From positions 288,465,057 to 288,529,056 of the forward strand of contig CM053029.1 in NCBI GenBank assembly GCA_028564925.1: DNA of 64,000 nucleotides, written 5' to 3'. A program made the position numbers and the translations under genes. This document shows positions 22,573 through 34,307 of the stretch, piece by piece. Position 1 is the stretch's first letter; every line of letters begins with the position of its first letter. Origin of the DNA: Lithobates sylvaticus (taxonomy: Eukaryota > Chordata > Amphibia > Anura > Ranidae). The notes under the pieces are model-generated. The model searched no databases, was not told the origin of the DNA, and saw nothing but the letters and a program-made list of their open reading frames with translations.

Positions 22573-24045
22573 TTAAAGAGGAAGTAAACTGATGTGTTTA
22601 CTTCCTCTTTGTCTCCCTGCAAAGGTAAAGCACAATGGACTACTATGCATTGCATAGTAGCCCATTATGTGTCACTTACCTGACACAGGAGCCAGCGATG
22701 TCACCGCTGTCCCCTGTAGCACGAAGCATCCATCTTCTTCCGAGTATCGCTGCTCCGGCAATGTGAGTGGCCGGAGAAGCGATGATGTCACTCTGGCGCA
22801 TGCGCCGTAGACATCAGTGCCCTTTCTTTGTAAAATATCTCCTTAACCACTTAAGGACCAAGCCTGTTTTTCAGACTCTGTGTTTTCATGTTTAAAACAT
22901 TTTATTTTGCTAGAAAATTACTTAGAACCCCCAAACATTATATATTGTTTTTTTTTTTCTAACACCCTAGAGAATAAAATGGCAGTCATTGCAATACTTT
23001 TTTTCACACCGTGTTTGCGCAGCGGTCTTACAAGCGCACATTTTTGGAAAAAAATCACTTTTTTGAATAAAACAATAAGACAACAGTAAAAACATTTTTT
23101 ATATTGTGAAATATAATGTTACGTCGAGTAAATTGATACCCAACATGTCATGCTTCAAAATTGCGCCCGCTTGTGGAATGACGTCAAACTTTTACCCTCA
23201 AAAATCTCCATATGCGGCATTTAAAAAATTCTACAGGTTGCATCTTTTGAGTTACAGAGGGGGTCTATGGCTAGAATTATTGTTCTCGCTCTACCGATCG
23301 CGGCAATACCTCACAAGTGTGGTTTGACTACCGTTTTCATATGCGGGCGCTACTCACATATGCATTCGCTTCTGCATTCATTTTTACACTGTTTTAAAAA
23401 AAAAAAAATGGATAACTTTTATTCCTATTACAAGGAATGTAAACATCCCTTGTAATAGAAAAAAGCATGACAGGTCCTCTTAAATATGATATCTGGGGTC
23501 AAAAAGTCCCCAGATCTCATATTTGGACTTAAATGCAATAAAAAAAAATGTCATTTGAAAAAATGACATTGAAAAAATTTTTCCTTTAAGACGTATGGGC
23601 GGAAGTGACGCTTCCGCCCTCCTATGTTATAGAGACGAGTGGGGGCCATCTTAGCCTCACTCGTCTCCATACTCATCACACTGCAGGACCCGATCGCCTC
23701 CGCCGATACCGACGACTCCGGTAAGTGGCGGAAGGCGGGGGAGAGACGGCAGGTGGCACCGATAACAGTGGCGCCGATAACAGTGATCTTGCGGCGAACC
23801 CGCCGCAGAGACCACTATTATCATAAACAGAACTGCCTTCTGTAAAGATGGATATCTCGGTTGTGGCAGCAGCTGCTGCCGTTACCGAGATATCCTACTT
23901 CAAAGTCAGGACGTATATGTACATGAGGTGGGGCTTAAGTGGTTAACCGTGCAGGTTAAGAAGATATTTCTTGGACCTACAGGTAAGCCTTAATCTAGGT
24001 TTACCTGTAGGTCAAAGTGGTTTGTAAGGGTTTACAACCACTTTA
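22573..24045. mobile_element. T2-like MITE split by a TTAA element
   Basis: Left part 22573-22846 starts TTAAAGAGGAAGTAAAC with an immediate hairpin (AAAGAGGAAGTAAAC ... GTTTACTTCCTCTTT). Right part 23943-24045 ends TTTACAACCACTTTA. The break falls in CTCCTTAACCGTGCAGGTTA, restored if the insert and one TTAA are removed, and this region is itself palindromic (ATATCTCC ... GAAGATAT). TTAAAGRGG-type ends match the Xenopus T2/Kolobok-like MITE style. Noncoding. Confidence 0.8.
22847..23942 (-). mobile_element. TTAA-type nonautonomous element, variant 2, complete copy
   Basis: Termini CCACTTAAGGACC (22847) and GGGGCTTAAGTGG (ending 23942) form an inverted pair and sit on TTAA direct repeats at 22843-22846 and 23943-23946. 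At 1,096 bases it is the best-preserved member of the family in the window, related to 5401-6335, 52636-53402 and 63140-63365. Internal landmarks are GACATGTTGGGTATC (inverted), CTCTACCGATCGCGGCAATA, ATTACAAGGAATGTAAACATC with its hairpin partner, and GAGATATCC hairpins near 23850-23900. It encodes no protein. Confidence 0.9.
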
Positions 24046-24332
24046 GGCTGGCCATAGACGGTTCGATTGTGCACCGGTCGAGATTCGAAACATGTATGGG
24101 CAGGCTGATTTGACCCAAGTCAATCCATCAACTTGGGTCGATCCAATTGGGTACAACTAGCATGTTGGATTTTTAAGATGCAATTATTTGCCAGCAGCTA
24201 TAGCCACTAGCAATAATTAATGTGTTCTCCTGGCAGGAATGGCTCCCTGCACAACCCGCCGGGCCCCACTCCGGAGAGCACAATAGCTTCACACACTGCC
24301 TGCAGCCAAAATCATATAATCTATGGCTGGAT
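24046..24332. mobile_element. MITE with GGCTGGCCATA ends
   Basis: GGCTGGCCATAGACGGTT at the left pairs with ATAATCTATGGCTGG at the right. TTA direct repeats lie at 24043-24045 and 24333-24335. It abuts the T2-like MITE with no spacer. Related copies are at 30057 and 39618. Harbinger-like by target size. Confidence 0.75.
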
Positions 24333-24425
24333 TTACTGACCCTCTTACTTCCATACTTTTAGTTACTGTCACAAATAAGTATAGTGATAAGAACTTTCCT
24401 GATAAGGATAATTATTTCAGGTCAG

Positions 24426-24573
24426 TTGGATTCACACCTATGCATTTTTAGTGCTTTTTGCATTTTGCAGATTTGCACTACAGAATGTGTTCCATAGGAA
24501 ACTATGTTAAATGGACTGTAGTGCAAATCTGCAAAAAAGCACTAAAACTGCATAGGTGTGAATCCAGCCTTAC
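24426..24573. mobile_element. Small perfect-palindrome MITE
   Basis: GGATTCACACCTATGCATTT on the left and its near-perfect complement ending GGTGTGAATCCAGCC on the right, with TTTGCAGATTTGCACTACAG and CTGTAGTGCAAATCTGC as inner arms. About 148 bases folding into one long hairpin. Confidence 0.85.
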
Positions 24574-24788
24574 AAGCTAGTGGTACCTAGCACAAACTAT
24601 TAGTTTTTGTTGTTCAACCCACAGCTTAGGAGGAGCCACTGTACTAACTATGCAATGTTAGTACAGTGATCTGCCCTGCTGCCCCCTTCTGACACTACCC
24701 CTCCAGAACACACCATTCAGCACTTTCACCCATTGGCTGAGAGCGCTGATAGGATGCCGATCGGCATATCTTTTTCAGTCATCCCTCT

Positions 24789-24852
24789 AAACACACAGGC
24801 CGAATGTTGGACAGTTTTTATAGAACCACCCGATATTCGGCCTGTGTGTGCG
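24789..24852. repeat. Short inverted repeat
   Basis: ACACACAGGCCGAATGTT and GATATTCGGCCTGTGTGTG form a stem of about 16 base pairs around a 25-30 base loop. Possibly the remaining ends of a small MITE. Confidence 0.6.
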
Positions 24853-25493
24853 ACCCTTTAGAGTTTTTGGCTTGAAATACATATTTTTTTTGGTTTTCAG
24901 GTTGCAAAATGTATTCCGTTTGGGATATTGAAACACATTGCAATTAAGAAATCTAATTTTTCTCATGTGGTTCACATGTATACGCTGCAGTTTATTATGT
25001 TTTAAAAAAAGGAAACCAGGTCTGTTCACATTTGTACTACCACATGTGCTGCAATGCACATTAAACAGCATGAAGCTAGCATAAATGATCCTGTACTGAG
25101 AAAAAACACAGGGCTGTCATTGCTGACCTTTTTCTAGAATTAACAGAGTGTTGTGATTTTAATACCTTGTATTTTATAATACCTTGCAAAAAAGCTAACC
25201 TATTTTAAAAGCTTGTACTTGAAAGCCCAATCAAAATGTCATTTTAGGCGTATAATTAAAGCCCAACTTCGGGCAGCTGTTGTGCTCCCTTCCCCTTTTT
25301 ACACCGTGAGTGTTGAATGCTCATTTAGTTTAGCGGAACTGAAAACGGAAAATTGTATCATACTTTACCGTAATTTTCCTTTCCTGGTGCCAATCCATGG
25401 CAGCATACATGTGATAGAGCTCCGCCTCTACTCCGCCTTCAGGACTAGTGAATAGCATAAATTAAAGGGCATAGCCCCTCCCCCAACATTCTT

Positions 25494-25600
25494 CGTAATA
25501 TAGAATACCGAGGGTGGGAGTTTATGCTGCCATGGATTGGCACCAGGAAAGGAAAATTACGGTAAAGTATGATACAATTTTCCGTTTTCCTGGTGCCTCC
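25494..25600. repeat. DIRS internal complementary region
   Basis: TGCTGCCATGGATTGGCACC at 25524-25543 is the complement of GGTGCCAATCCATGGCAGCA at 25396-25415. GGTGCCTCCATGGCAGCATA at 25593-25612 resembles the outer end at 31005. In DIRS elements such a region guides formation of the circular intermediate. Confidence 0.7.
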
Positions 25601-25667
25601 ATGGCAGCATACATGTGATAAATAACTAGCTCACATGGGTGGGTTTAATGCTTTAACAAAAGAAACT

Positions 25668-26530
25668 TTAATCAAACACAGACATAGCAGCATGAAGCGC
25701 TTTTCTCCCGAACTCTACGGTTGTAAGAGCCCCGGGATCAATACGATAATGTTTGAGGAACGTGTGTCGGGAAGACCAAGCCTAATGTTTCAAGAGAAAC
25801 ATTTGCCCTCGCTGCCCAAGATGCCGATACTGCTCTTGTTGAAGGAGCATTCACCTGAGCTGAAACTTGCTGTGGCTTCTAAGTAGGCCCTGAGAACTTT
25901 GGATATGTCTAACTCATAACAGGAGTTTGATTCTGAGTCCATGAAAACTGGTAACGCCCATGGTTCTGATGGGTGTGAAACCTCTGAGAGGGCGAAGTTC
26001 TACCCTATCTGGAAAAAAAGGATATGTGATCATCCCCAATGCCCAGGGAGTGGATTTCCGAAATCCTCCTGTCGGATGTAATAGCCAACAGAAAAGTTGT
26101 TTTTAAAGTCAAGTTCCAAATTGAGACCTCTTCAACCGGTACAAACGGATGAGTGGATAGGACTTCCAATATTAGAGGAGGATCCCACTTTGGAAAGGAA
26201 CGTCTGGATGGGGGACTCCAATACTCCCCTGAGGAACGTAACCACTAGAGGGTCTTCTGCCCCCCTGGTGTTAGTTGCTGCAGAAGTTGCGGAAACTTGT
26301 ACCTTGAGGGAACTCTTGCTGAGCCCCAAATCGAGACCAGTTTGCAGAAAACTCAGAACATCAGCAGTGGAAAGAGAGATAGGATCAATTCCCTTTTCCT
26401 GGGGCATAGGATAAGAACTTGTCCCAAATTCTTGCATAGATTGTGTTGGTTGTAGGCTTTCTAGCTTTTAACAGGGTGGATATGACCTCTTGGGAACAGC
26501 CTAACGATTCAAACCTCCTCCTTTCCACTT
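25668..26530 (-). pseudogene. DIRS-like tyrosine recombinase region (fossil)
   Basis: The N-terminal domain of the recombinase is readable at about 26385-26530 (EVISTLLKARKPTTNTIYAR). The C-terminal end (TTVEFGRKALHAAMSVFD) is readable just before the left inverted repeat. In DIRS elements this enzyme integrates a circular DNA copy, in place of a DDE integrase. The region is broken in the middle and is part of a fossil element. Confidence 0.75.
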
Positions 26531-28250
26531 CCATACTCAAAGATCCAGCTTCTGTGGGTCTGGATGGTCCAGCCTGCCCTGGGTCAACAACTGCAGAAAG
26601 GGAGGAATTCTGATCAGATGATCCACACTGAGGTGCATGGCTAGTGGAAACCACGGTCTCTTCGACCAATAGGGTAGCACTGCTAGCACTTTGACAGGTT
26701 CGTTCAGGAGTCTGAGGAGAAACCTCGAAATGAGTGGGCGAGGAGGAGAGGTGTAAGCTGTCTTGAAGGTCCAAGGACAAAATAGCGCATCTACTCCTTC
26801 CGCCTGTGGATGTGGAAGGTGAGAGAAGAATCTCCTGATTTTGCAATTCTCATGCGTAGCAAAAAGATCCACCAGTGGGGGTCTGCCCTAGATTGGAGAT
26901 TTGGATGAACACATGGGGATGTAGAGACCACTCGTTGTCCCCAAACCTCCTCGATAAGACATCTGCCTCTGTGTTCATCTTGCCTGGGAGATACATTGCC
27001 CTGAGGTCTACCAGGTTCCTCTCTGCCCAGAGCATTACAGGTTCCACTTCCCTCAGAAGTGTCTTGCTGTGGGTGCCCCCTTGTTTCTGAAGGTACGAGA
27101 CCGCCACCTTGGTGTCCAAACATAGAAGTACTCCCTGTCCCTTGACCTGAGATGCAAAAAGAGGTTAAGGCTAGAAATGCTGCCCTCATTTCTAGGACGT
27201 TGGACACTGTCCCTCTGGTGGGAAAGGACCATCTTCCCTGAATTCTCTGCAATGGGCACCCCACCCCTGGCCACTCGCATCTGACGTAATTGTGGACCAT
27301 GAGTGGGAACCCAAATGATAGAGCCGGGAGAGATTCTCTAGATTCGTCCACCAGTGTAATGACCACTGCTCATTAGCGTTGTTAAACGGATTGTCTGAGA
27401 CAGATGTCGTCTCCATTGTATTAAGAATCCCATCTGGAAGTGTCTCAGATGCTAGTGAGACCATGGAACTAGAGGTATGCACGAGGACATTGTGCCAATA
27501 AGGCTCAAACACTGCAAGGCTGATAGATGGGATCTCTAGGACCTTGGATACCTTCTGAATGATGCCCTCCATCTTCATCTGGGGTAAAGAGACTGTGCCT
27601 AGGAGCGTACCGAACATTGCTCCTAAGTAATCCATCTGCTGTGTTGAAACTAATTGGCTCTTCCGATGGTTCACCAGCCACCCGAACTCCGACCACGACT
27701 GGAGAAGAATCTCCCTGTGGACTAAAAGGTGGCTCGGGTTTTTTTGACAGCAAGAGGATATCGTCCAGGTAGTGATAAATTCTTAACCCCCTCTCTCTCT
27801 CATGGGGGCCAAGACAGATATCAACACTTTTGTGAACACCAGAGGGTAGGTGCATAGCCCGAAGGGCAGAGCTTGAAATTGCAGGTGGACATGACCCACT
27901 GCGAACCTTAAGTATTTTTGGAAGGATGGTAGAATAGGGATGTGGAGGTACGCATCCTGCAGGTCTATCGAGATTAATCAATCTCCTGGTTGTATGGTTT
28001 GTATGATCGTTTGGAGTGACTCCATCTTGAAGCTTTCGAGATGGATGTATTGATTTAGCTTTTTCAGATCTATTACAGGTCTCCAGTCGCCTGTTTTTTT
28101 CTGCACCAGGAAAAGGGTGGAGGAAAAACCTGTAAAATCGATCTGATGGGGGGACAGGTATTGCTGCCCCTTGACGCTGCAGGGACTCCAAAAAAAATTG
28201 GTTTAAGGCCAGTGCCTTCTGTGGGGAGGCTGGTAACTGTCTCTTTGAAG
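26500..28250 (-). pseudogene. DIRS-like reverse transcriptase / RNase H region (fossil)
   Basis: Several fragments on the minus strand match the DIRS polymerase. Recognisable reverse transcriptase pieces lie at 27505-28191, RNase H pieces at 26850-27674 (TSDASGQGWGAHC and PGKMNTEADVLSR) and the tail at 26537-26872 (MDLFATHENCKIRRFF, PQAEGVDALFCPW), which is typical of DIRS polyproteins. The region is broken in several places and belongs to a fossil element. Confidence 0.8.
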
Positions 28251-29078
28251 GACGTGTGAGGAGGCTGCTGAGAGAAAGTCCAGAAGTGACCGTACCGGAT
28301 CGTTGCTAGGACCCATGGGTCTTGACATTTGGAGGCACAGATGGGGAAAACGTTTTTTTAACCGGGCTCCCACTGGGGGCGTTTCCTCCCCGCTGACGTC
28401 AAAAGGACTTTGTCCCCTCCTGGGGAGCAGTGAGGGACTTGTACTTTCTGGCTCCCAGAAAAGAAGTCTGGGTGCCTCTCCACGATTTCTTGTTGTCCCT
28501 AAAGGGGCGAGACTGCCTGAAGTCTCTAGAATTTGATTGCCGGAATCGTGATAAATAGGCCTTGTTCTCCGAACCTTCCTGTCCTGAGGAAGTAAGCCAG
28601 ATTTGCCCCCTGTTACTCTGGAGATTACTTTGTCGAGTTTCTCAACAAACAGAGATTTTCCATCAAGGGAAATCTTGCACCAATTCTGCTTTGATGCTAG
28701 ATCGGCTGTTCAAGGCTTTAGCCATAAGGCCCGCTTTGCCATAACAGAGTTGCAGCGTTGAATTGGCTGAACACCGGATTGTGTCAATTGCAGCTTCTCC
28801 CACGAAATCCGCCAACTTAAGCTCCTCCAGAGCTTTGATTATGTCATCTTTGGGAACGTCTTAGTGCAGGGATGTCTCAATATTTTCCGTCCAAGACCTG
28901 ATGGCATTGGAAACAGATGTCAGCGCAATGGCTGGTCTGCAAGCCACCCCTGCTTCTAGATAGATGTATTGATCTAGACCTCAAATGGAGCTATCTAGGG
29001 GATCCTTGAAAGACGTTGAATCCTCCATTGGCATTGTTACATTTTTTGCCAGACGCACTACAGCCGCATCAACCACAG

Positions 29079-29819
29079 TCATTGAACTGAGTATCCGAAT
29101 CTGCCAGTGGATACATTTTGCATAAACGTGCTACAGAAAACTCTATCAGTTTTGTTCCACTCATCCTCTATGATCTCCCCCATTAATGGGAAGAAGATTT
29201 GGTTTCTCTTGAGGAATGAGAAATAGCTTTTTGATTTTTGAGGAGGCCCTTCCGGGTCTTCCCAGGCAATGTCGCTCCTCACCGCTTGTACAAAGGGTTG
29301 AACCAGGGAGAAATTGAAACCAGACGGTTCTGTATCATCTGAGGACTCCTCGGATGAATCTACCGGTGGGATTTGTTTAGCTGTTTTTCCTGATGGAGGC
29401 AAAGGAGTACTAACAGCTGATGGGCCCGAAATGTCGGGGTCCAAATCCAACACCTGGGCAGCTTGTGAAACCGGGTGAGCTGGAATCATGGCCGTCAGTT
29501 CAGAAAGAGAGTCTCTCATGGTTTGCTTAAGCAGGTCAACCACCTGCTGGCCTTCTAATTCCCGGTTAGCTGCGTAGTCCCTGAGACAGTCTCTGCAGAC
29601 GAGCTTATCAGGGAGTGGAACCGCGCCACAGGCCCAACATTTTTTCCTTGACGCCCGCGGTGGAGGCGAAGGCGAATGACGATGTCTATAAGATCCTGAT
29701 CTTCTGGAAGATTTATGATGAGAAGAGCGCGGTCTTCGCTCAGGACTATCGTCATTGTCATAGCGCCTTGAGGACTTTCTGGACCGCTTTGAAGGAACAG
29801 GGCTGAAACAAACAAACAA
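29079..29819 (-). pseudogene. DIRS-like gag region (fossil)
   Basis: A gag-like open region of about 246 residues. It is basic and Arg/Ser-rich at the start (RSRKSSRRYDNDDSPERRPR), then carries a short cysteine motif (CWACGAVPLPDKLVCRDC), and later an acidic Ser/Glu-rich stretch. This layout fits the gag-like proteins of vertebrate DIRS elements, which package the RNA. It lies first in the element, after the right terminal repeat and about 1 kb of leader. Part of a fossil element. Confidence 0.75.
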
Positions 29820-30056
29820 AGTTTGTTTGTCAGTGGCGCACTCTTTTTTTATTTTTTTTTAAATACTCACGTACAGGTGGTCCACATACCTATTGGATAT
29901 GAGGATCTTGGCTTTGTGACGAATGGCTCATGGTAAATAATGGGCAGGAGGATCAGCTGTAGGAAGGCGAAGTAAGAAAGCAAAAAGAAATAGAGTCTAT
30001 TTGCACACCAAATTTTTAAATGAAGTCACCGCAATAGGAGTGAGATAAAAGTGTAA

Positions 30057-30239
30057 GGCTGGCCATACACTACACAACCCCCGTCTATAGATCTCCCTCA
30101 GATCTACCAAAGCCATACAATATGAAGTCAAATCTAATCACCTCCAATTTGCATGCAATCAGGCAGGCCCCTGTACCACACAGTTGAAGGCAAACCTAAA
30201 GGAAATTGAACAAGAAAATTGCATGGTGCATGGCCAGCT
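30057..30239. mobile_element. MITE with GGCTGGCCATA ends, inside DIRS fossil
   Basis: GGCTGGCCATACACTACACA at the left and GCATGGTGCATGGCCAGC at the right form the terminal pair. Internal words (CAATCAGGCAGGCCC, CAGTTGAAGGCAAACC) recur at 39715-39760, so 30057 and 39618 are the same family. It lies in the leader of the DIRS fossil and therefore inserted later. Confidence 0.78.
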
Positions 30240-31154
30240 CCACACATACCTGTAATGCTGAAGTAATTTGGACTGCAGGGCATACACCTGATATGCAGAG
30301 CAGCCCTGAGTCCAATTTGGAGCCAACATTTTAAAGCTAAATAGGGAGAGCAGCTTAATTAAAAGGACCTACCTTATTACTGACAAAAAAAAAAAAGAAA
30401 CAAAACCAAGGCCACGGCAAGAGAGTGAGAACCCTGAAGGGTAGAACAAAAAAGCTAGAGAAAAAAAACATCAGAAATAGCAAGGAAACGCCCGTCCTGC
30501 ACATGTGCAGACCAGGAATAAATGTCTTAAAGGGGACATTTTTTTTTTTTTTTTTTAAACCTATAAATTTTAACCACCAGGGCTCAAAAACAGTGCAGAC
30601 ATGGAAGCAAAAAGAAAACCTAACCTGACCAAGAAGGAAGAGAATCTGATCCTCCCGCCGTCATCACCAGCATTCGTTTTTCTGGAAATTCAGCAGACTG
30701 CGTTCCTATGAGGAAACTCTGCAAGACCCCAAAAGATCCTCAGAAGGGGTTCCCAGTCTTATCAGCGCTAATAGCGGCCCAAGAACAGGGACTGCGCACG
30801 GGAGAGGCTTAACCCGGCGGACGCTGCCGACTGCAGAGGTATGGACATACTGCTTCTCTTCACCAGTCAAGAGGAATGAGGAAAAAAAGGAGAATGTTGG
30901 GGGAGGGGCTATGCCCTTTAATTTATGCTATTCACTAGTCCTGAAGGCGGAGTAGAGGCGGAGCTCTATCACATGTATGCTGCCATGGAGGCACCAGGAA
31001 ATAAGCTATAATACTTATCTAATTTCTCAATCCCATAAGGTTTCTTTTTTCTCTTTGTTGTTCAGCCAGTCCAAAAAAGCAGTTTGACAGGAAGATTAAG
31101 CCAGTCCTCATAACTAGATCCCTGATTAAAACGTTATTAAACCCAAATGTAAGG

Positions 31155-31752
31155 TAAAAGGTAAAAAAAATCGCAATTAGCGATTATTGATTGGTTTGCG
31201 CAAAAGTTATAGCGTTTACAAAATAGGGGATAGTTTTATAGCATTTTTATTAATATTTATTTTTTTACTAGTAATGGCGGCGATCAGCGATTTTTATTGT
31301 GACTGCGACATTATGGCGGACACATCGGACATTTTTGACACATTTTTGGGACCATTGTCATTTATACAGAAATCAATGCTATTTAAATGCATTGATTCCT
31401 GTATAAATGACAGTTGTAGTGAAAGAGTTAACCACTAGGGGGAGGTGAGGGGTTATGGGCTCTGACGTGTGTTGTGTTTTTTACATTAGGGGGCGGGGCT
31501 GACGTCTGATGTCATTGATTGGCTTTCCCGATGACCGGGAACAGCCAATCAATGACAGGCAGAGTAGGAAGCGCGGGGAGAGGTTTGTTTACTCAGCTCC
31601 GTAACCCGATCGCGGGACACCAGCGGCGATCGGGTCCGCTGGTCCTGCGGCCACGGGCAGGCATTTAAAGGGCCACGTACAGGTAGGTGGTTTTGCCTGC
31701 CCGTGCCATTCTGCTGACGTATATATGCAGTGGGCGGTCGGGAAGCGGTTAA
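31155..31752 (-). mobile_element. TTAA-type nonautonomous element, variant 1, 5'-truncated
   Basis: Contains the family words AAATCGCAATTAGCGATT, GGTTTGCGCAAAAGTTATAG, ACTAGTAATGGCGGCGATC, a hairpin (TCATTTATACAGAAATCAAT ... ATTGATTCCTGTATAAATGA at 31359-31410) and a second one (TTGATTGGC ... GCCAATCAA at 31516-31552). It ends GGGAAGCGGTTAA, whose TTAA is at 31749-31752. The left end is lost. The same family is present inverted at 59723-60290. Noncoding. Confidence 0.8.
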
Positions 31753-31754
31753 GT

Positions 31755-32362
31755 AAAGCAAAAGTGAAAAATAAACCTGCCAGTGAAGCAAAACCAAATC
31801 AGCAAAATAACTATAATACACTATATGCAAATGGAGGGAAGCTTATATAACTGGGCATGACCAGGGCCCGGATTGGGAACAAGAGGAGCAGAGATTGGGG
31901 TAACATAATACAGAGTACTAGATACAGAATAAGGCAGGGATTGTGCTAATCAGTGAGCAGGTATATGGCTAACAGACAAAACACAGAAGCACTGTTGCAA
32001 ATCAAACAAGGGGTTATATACCTTCCCAGCAGCCAGCATCAGGTGGAGCCTAATTACTGGGATCTGCTGCTAATGGCACCAGTGGGTGTCTCCCTTCAGC
32101 TTTGGAAATCAAAATGCCACCAGCAGGTGATACAGGTCCTATAAATGCTACATCTGCAAAAGAGCTTGTTGTTTTGAAAAACAGTAGACTTACTGGCTAT
32201 ATCACCAGGTGAAAATAAGGGAAAGAAAGCCTAAAAAGAAAATAAATACAGTCATCACATGGAAGAATTTGTAAGCTGCAATATAATAAATGTTTGTTTT
32301 CAGATTTAATACTATTTTAAGCACCTGCGGCTGCTCATAAGCATGTGTATAGTTTTGATAAT
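31755..32362. other. No gene seen
   Basis: Between the TTAA element and the L1 target site. No motif or repeat end was recognised. The small frames are not supported. Confidence 0.4.
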
Positions 32363-32539
32363 AAAAATGTCCATAGCCAGAAGGCGCATGCGCAAAGTCT
32401 CCCAAGATGGCCACGTAAGCCCGGAGCTCTGCACTGCCCCAGTCATACGGCTCCCACTACAGCAGATCAGGACCGACTGGATGCTCGCTAACAGCAGCAT
32501 CTAACGAGGGACCATCAGAAGTGACGGGGAGAATCCAGG

Positions 32540-33297
32540 ATGGCAGCAGCGACCCAGACACAAGACAAGGCCGCAGAGGGACACACTGAACTGAGGCAAG
32601 TGCTGACCCCAGCAACCCCGTCCTTTACACCCCAGGTGCCTGGCTCCAATACTCACAGCCAAACCTCATCTCCAGCATCCACCTCATAGAGCGCTCCATG
32701 GGATTCTGTGGACTATCCCCTCTGGGATTAACCCCTGCACCCTCAGACCCCAGCTCAGCTCCAGGTGACTCTATCCCTGACATCCTCTTCAATGTCACTG
32801 ATTTATTCGCTAAATTCTCTGAGCTGCTAGACAGAGGGCTGACACAAACAGCTGACAAAATCACTGGAGACATTTGGTCAGACTTTCAAAACCTAGGCTT
32901 GAGAATAGAAACCATTGAACACAAACTGGACATCATGATCTCCAGAGCTAATCAGAAGACGGATCACATCCACTTGCTCCAAGAACAACTTGACATGGCT
33001 CATGCTAGGATCGATAACCTTGAAAATCGATTGAGGAGGGACAATTTCAGAATCAGGGGCCTCCCTGAATCCATCACGGATATCCCCTTAACAGTACAAG
33101 ATGTTATCAAAAACCTCATCCCATCTGTCCCAGCACACAAACTGGAACTGGACAGGGCTCATAGATACCTAGGACCACCTAGGAAAGATGGATCCCCAAG
33201 GGATATAGTTGTGAAACCCCACTTCTATTCAATCGAAAAAGAAATTATGAAAAGATCTCGCCAGCAATCCCAATTAATTAAACTTTCTAATTTCTAA
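32540..33297 (+). pseudogene. L1-type ORF1 (RNA-binding protein)
   Basis: The likely start is the ATG of GATGGCAGCAGCGACCC at about 32540 (MAAATQTQDKAAEGHTELRQ), after which a stop and a frame change occur near 32690. The long frame 32698-33297 continues with a coiled coil of about 60 residues (LLQEQLDMAHARIDNLENRL) and then the RNA-recognition motif (RDNFRIRGLPES, LELDRAHRYLGPPRKDGSPR, DIVVKPHFYSIEKEIMKRSR), as in L1 ORF1p. The protein trimerises on L1 RNA in intact elements. A stop at 33295-33297 and frame changes thereafter end it early; the C-terminal domain continues in other frames to about 33660. Confidence 0.85.
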
Positions 33298-34307
33298 ACT
33301 AATTCAAATTAGTTTCAGGGACACACAATCCAAATTTTTGCCAACATATCCCATTCACTATTCAAAAATGGAGGTCCCTAAAATCCCTTCTTGCTGTCCT
33401 TACCTAGAAGGACATTAAAAACAGATGGGCTTTAACATTCACATTAAAATTTACTTATAAGGGCAAACCGTATACCTTTTCCAGCTTCCCGGAAGGAGAG
33501 CGACTACTACTGGACCTCAAACTAATTTCCCAGGATGCCGCAATGGACACTTCAACACTGCAACAGGGGTCTGCCAAACACCCCACGCCAACAAGCCCCG
33601 GTTCACCAACGCGGAACAAAGCCAAGACCAAGCGAGTCATGGAAAATCTGCCCCCCTTATTAGGGTGGTCTCAAACTGTCTTATTACTCCTGGTCAAGCC
33701 AGGCTCCAATCCTGAGCACTCTAGTTTACAAGGTTGAACTCTGCCCACTGATCTTTGACCCAGTTAAACATGTTTAGGGGAGTTCATTCTTCTTTAATCC
33801 CCATCTACATGGAACTATCCCACGCCTCCCCTTCCCAACTATACGATCCCATACCCACATCGCATCTACCCTAGCCCTCTACGTTTGGGTAATTTGGTGG
33901 GGGTTCTATTGGTTTTGATCCTGCCTAAAGAAATACTTTTGGTAACTGTGGCTGGGGCAGCTGCTATGCGCCTTCACCCACCATCTGGATATGGTTCCCC
34001 CATACCCGAATGGTGGGATACTAGCCCCAGTTGAGGGCTATAAACTGTTGTTTGACTTGAATGACAGGAGGGAGCCCCCCCCCCATTCATTCATGGCCAG
34101 TATTAGGCCTAATTGTGCTTATTTCTCCAAGCTCATACTTTCTTCTTTCTAACCTCTTCTCTTTTTCAGCCAGCCTACAGAGGCTACCCCATCATGAAGC
34201 TACTCCAGGTTTCCTAGCAACCACACGACAGATCTGCTATCTTCCCACTCCTCTCCAGGCTAAGGTAAGTGATGATAGATTGAATAGCTGTCTTTCCTGT
34301 CTGCTCC

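Larger units (their letters stand above)
25375..31005 (-). mobile_element. DIRS-like tyrosine-recombinase retroelement (fossil)
   Basis: An old DIRS-like element on the minus strand, about 5.6 kb. Inverted terminal repeats lie at 25375-25493 and 30888-31005, sharing GGCAGCATACATGTGATAGA, CTCCGCCTCTACTCCGCC and CATAGCCCCTCCCCCAACAT. Next to the left repeat, 25494-25600 complements the outermost ends, as expected for the internal complementary region of DIRS elements. Reading from right to left the parts are gag-like protein, reverse transcriptase with RNase H, and tyrosine recombinase. The coding region is broken, with roughly ten interruptions. A MITE is inserted in its 5' region. Both terminal repeats remain very similar, so the copy looks nearly complete in length but clearly inactive. 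Confidence 0.85.

Noticed and set aside
24600-25370. Possible small gene before the DIRS fossil (94-residue minus-strand frame at 24787-25071)
   Set aside because: No motif, and the frame overlaps a short hairpin. I see nothing else in this stretch.
29555-29815. Second minus-strand frame overlapping the DIRS gag region
   Set aside because: It is an overlapping alternative reading of the same stretch, without independent motifs.
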